DNA from: DASWHK01 sp036398215 | Lineage (GTDB): Bacteria > Acidobacteriota > UBA890 | DNA length: 6,907 nucleotides | Assembly: GCA_036398215.1 (NCBI GenBank) | Contig: DASWHK010000355.1 | Span: 1-6,907, forward strand | Direction: 5' to 3' | In this document: positions 4,945 through 6,907 of the stretch, in pieces | Layout of the letters: every line of letters begins with the position of its first letter | How positions within the stretch are numbered: the stretch's first letter is position 1 | Notes under the pieces: model-generated | Seen by the model: only the letters and a program-made list of their open reading frames with translations | Database searches by the model: none | Told to the model about the DNA's origin: nothing | Program-made: the position numbers and the translations under genes

Positions 4945-6907
4945 ATGAGTGGCCGACGCGATCGGATCGCCCTTGCCGCGGTCGCCGTGGTGGTGGCGAT
5001 GGCCGCCTGGGCCTGGTGGTTGCAGCGGCCGCCGGCGCCGCTGCCCGCCGATGCGCCGGGGGAGCGGTTCGCCGCCGGCCGCGCCGTCGATCACCTGATG
5101 GAGATCGCGGCGGCGCCGCACCTCGTCGGCTCGGCGGAGCACGCCCGGGTCCGCGCCTACATCGTGGCCGAGCTGAGCCGCCTGGGGCTCGAGACCGAGG
5201 TCCAGGAGGCCACCGTCGTGGAGCCGCGCGGCCGCATCGTCCGCGTCGCGACGGTGCGCAACGTCGTCGCCCGCCGGCGCGGCACGGACTCCAGCGGCGG
5301 GGTGGCGCTGGCGGCCCACTACGACTCCCAACAGCTTGCGGCCGGAGCCGGCGACGACGGCGCCGCCGTGGCGGCGATCCTCGAGACGCTGCGTGCCCTG
5401 CGCCAGGGCCCGCCGCTGCGCAACGACCTCTACGTGATCATCACCGACGCCGAGGAGCTCGGCCTGCTCGGCGCCCGCGCGTTCGTCGAGGAGCATCCCT
5501 GGTGGCCGGAGATCGACGTGCTGCTCAGCTTCGAGGCGCGCGGCTCCGCCGGCCCATCGGTGATGTTCGAGACCAGCGCCGGCAACGGCTGGGTGGTCCG
5601 CCAGCTCGCCGAGGCCGACCCCTATCCCGCCGGCAGCTCGCTGTTCTACCAGATCTACCAGCGGCTTCCCAACGACACCGATTTCAGCGTCTACAAGCGG
5701 GCCGGCGTCACGGGACTCAACTTCGCGTTCGCCGAGGGTTCCGACGCCTACCACCGGAGCACCGACACGATCGAGAGGCTGTCGATGGCGAGCCTGCAGC
5801 ACCACGGCGAGCACGCCCTGTCGCTGGCGCGCCGCTTCGGCGGGCTCGATCTGCCGCCGCCGCAGGAGTCCGCCGACGCGGTGTTCTTTCCGCTTGGCGG
5901 CCGGGCGCTGATCACCTACCCGACCTCGTGGGTCCTACCGCTGACCGGCTGGGCGCTGCTGGTCACCGGGCTGGTCGCCGCCTACGGCTTCCGGCGCCGG
6001 CAGGTTGCCGCCGACGCCCTGCTCGCCGGCGCCGGCCTGGTCGTTGTCGCGGCGGCAGGCGCCGCCGCCCTGGCCTGGGCTTTGATGAAGGGCGTCGGAA
6101 CCGCGCATCACGAGCAGGGCTCGATCATCGGCCGCCGGTTCTACGAGGAAGGCTGGTACCTGCTGGCGGTCGTCTCGGTGAGCGTCGCCGCGGTCGGGGC
6201 CGTCTACGCGGCGTTCCGGCGGCGGTTCTCGGCCGCCGGCCTGGCCCTCGGCGCCGCCACCGTGCCGCTGTTGCTCGCCGTCGTCGCCGCCATCCAGGCG
6301 CCGGGCGTCAACATGTTGTTCCTGTGGCCGCTGCTGTTCGCGATGGCGGCGCTGCGCTACCTGCTCTCGCTGCCCCCGGATCGTCCCGCCGGGCCTGCGG
6401 AGCTGGCGATCGTCTCGCTTCTGGCGATCCCGGTGTTCCTGCTCCAGGTGCCGCTGGTGTGGGCCGTCTACGTGGGCCTGGGCATCGCCGCGGCGCCCTT
6501 GCTGGCGGCCTTGATCGTCCTGCTGCTGATCCTGCTGCTGCCCCATTTCGAGATCGCCGGCCGCCCCGATCGCCGCTGGCTGCCGGCGACGGCGCTGCTG
6601 CTGGCGCTGCTATTCGCCATCGCCGGCGTCATCGACGCCCGCCCCGGTCCCGACCGGCCGGCCCCCGTCGACCTCGTCTACGCGCTCGACCGCGACACCG
6701 GCGCCGCCGTCTGGGCGACGATGACGCCGCCCCCCCGTGGCGACGGTGTGGTGGATTCCTGGCTGCACGACTGGCTCGGCCGCTTCTTTCCCGCCGGCGG
6801 GCAGCCGGCGGGCGAGCAGGCGGCGGGTGGGCAGCCGGCGACGGGCGAGCCGGTGCGGGGCGAGCAGGCGGCGGGCCGGCAGGCGGCGGGCGAGCAACCG
6901 GCCGGCG
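4945..6907 (+). CDS. Multi-spanning M28 family zinc aminopeptidase, ERMP1-like (3' end off window)
   Basis: At least 654 codons are present and the gene leaves the right edge. ATG 4945 follows GGAGG (4936-4940) by four bases. An N-terminal membrane helix (about 8-27) precedes an M28 metallopeptidase domain (about 45-300). Zinc ligands and catalytic residues are visible: H125 and D127 in AHYDS, D137 in GAGDDG, E170/E171 in TDAEELGLLGA, E197 in FEARGS, and H270 in AYHRSTDT. NDTDFSVY (243-250) is also typical of the ERMP1/Fxna group. About eight membrane helices follow between roughly 327 and 563, then an extracytoplasmic stretch containing DLVYALDRDTGAAVWAT. This domain order matches ERMP1-type proteases and their bacterial relatives. 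The active site is expected on the periplasmic side; substrates are unknown, probably peptides with free N-termini. From residue 618 the chain turns into a Gly/Gln/Ala repeat that seems to be an insertion in the C-terminal domain. Confidence 0.92.
   Translation, partial: MSGRRDRIALAAVAVVVAMAAWAWWLQRPPAPLPADAPGERFAAGRAVDHLMEIAAAPHLVGSAEHARVRAYIVAELSRLGLETEVQEATVVEPRGRIVRVATVRNVVARRRGTDSSGGVALAAHYDSQQLAAGAGDDGAAVAAILETLRALRQGPPLRNDLYVIITDAEELGLLGARAFVEEHPWWPEIDVLLSFEARGSAGPSVMFETSAGNGWVVRQLAEADPYPAGSSLFYQIYQRLPNDTDFSVYKRAGVTGLNFAFAEGSDAYHRSTDTIERLSMASLQHHGEHALSLARRFGGLDLPPPQESADAVFFPLGGRALITYPTSWVLPLTGWALLVTGLVAAYGFRRRQVAADALLAGAGLVVVAAAGAAALAWALMKGVGTAHHEQGSIIGRRFYEEGWYLLAVVSVSVAAVGAVYAAFRRRFSAAGLALGAATVPLLLAVVAAIQAPGVNMLFLWPLLFAMAALRYLLSLPPDRPAGPAELAIVSLLAIPVFLLQVPLVWAVYVGLGIAAAPLLAALIVLLLILLLPHFEIAGRPDRRWLPATALLLALLFAIAGVIDARPGPDRPAPVDLVYALDRDTGAAVWATMTPPPRGDGVVDSWLHDWLGRFFPAGGQPAGEQAAGGQPATGEPVRGEQAAGRQAAGEQPAG
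6796..6907 (+). repeat. 15-bp in-frame tandem repeat encoding G-x-Q-[P/A]-A units
   Basis: Inside the protease gene, codons from 6796 read as pentapeptides GGQPA, GEQAA, GGQPA, then a divergent TGEPVR (one extra codon), then GEQAA, GRQAA and GEQPA, and continue past the edge. The DNA unit is about 15 bases, close to GGCGAGCAGGCGGCG, with one 18-base unit at 6841-6858. Because every unit is a multiple of three, gain or loss of units by replication slippage would leave the frame intact. The full copy number cannot be known from this window. Confidence 0.85.

Noticed and set aside
4897..5814. 305-codon open frame on the minus strand opposite the protease
   Set aside because: It is an antisense shadow of the M28 domain, whose catalytic motifs are intact on the plus strand; the composition is typical of a shadow frame.
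5935..6546. 203-codon Gln/Arg/Gly-rich open frame on the minus strand
   Set aside because: Antisense to the membrane helices of the protease: Leu (CTG) codons read backwards give Gln. No independent start signal or domain.
6610..6907. Minus-strand open frame with repeated RRLPARRLLA-like peptides
   Set aside because: These peptides are the reverse-strand reading of the 15-base repeat in the protease gene, not a separate gene.
6796..6907. CRISPR array
   Set aside because: Units are contiguous, about 15 bases, and in frame with a coding region; there are no unique spacers.

Overview
This is a high-GC bacterial chromosomal window: codon third positions are nearly all G or C, and Shine-Dalgarno sites (GGAGG, AAGGAGG) precede most genes. 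A Tat-exported protein, a VapBC pair, a CmpX-like membrane protein and a multi-spanning M28 protease fit a Gram-negative with an elaborate envelope, such as a proteobacterium, acidobacterium or myxobacterium. The sequence alone does not fix the phylum.

Layout. On the minus strand, 1-1008 is an ApbE flavin transferase that runs off the left edge. A 223-base divergent spacer separates it from a plus-strand gene (1232-2254) for a Tat-exported, probably lipid-anchored TIM-barrel protein of the sugar isomerase/epimerase type. Next is a compact vapBC toxin-antitoxin operon (2429-2989). It is preceded by a conspicuously AT-rich promoter with a perfect inverted repeat, which fits an autoregulated and possibly leaderless transcript. 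A 310-base stretch without a recognisable gene follows. Then come a 507-residue integral membrane protein built from TM-helix repeats at an exact 95-residue spacing (3300-4823), a short spacer with nested inverted repeats, and a multi-spanning M28 zinc aminopeptidase related to eukaryotic ERMP1 (4945 to the right edge). The protease reading frame ends at the edge in a 15-bp tandem repeat.

The genes do not form one pathway. Apart from vapB-vapC, each has its own ribosome binding site and spacer and looks independently expressed. Four encode flavin maturation, an exported sugar-type enzyme, a membrane-tension type protein and a membrane protease; vapBC looks like an accessory insertion. I found no convincing new multi-gene system. 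The points most worth a second look are the vapBC control region, the strict periodicity of the membrane protein, the repeat tail in the protease, and the alternative pairing between the last two genes.
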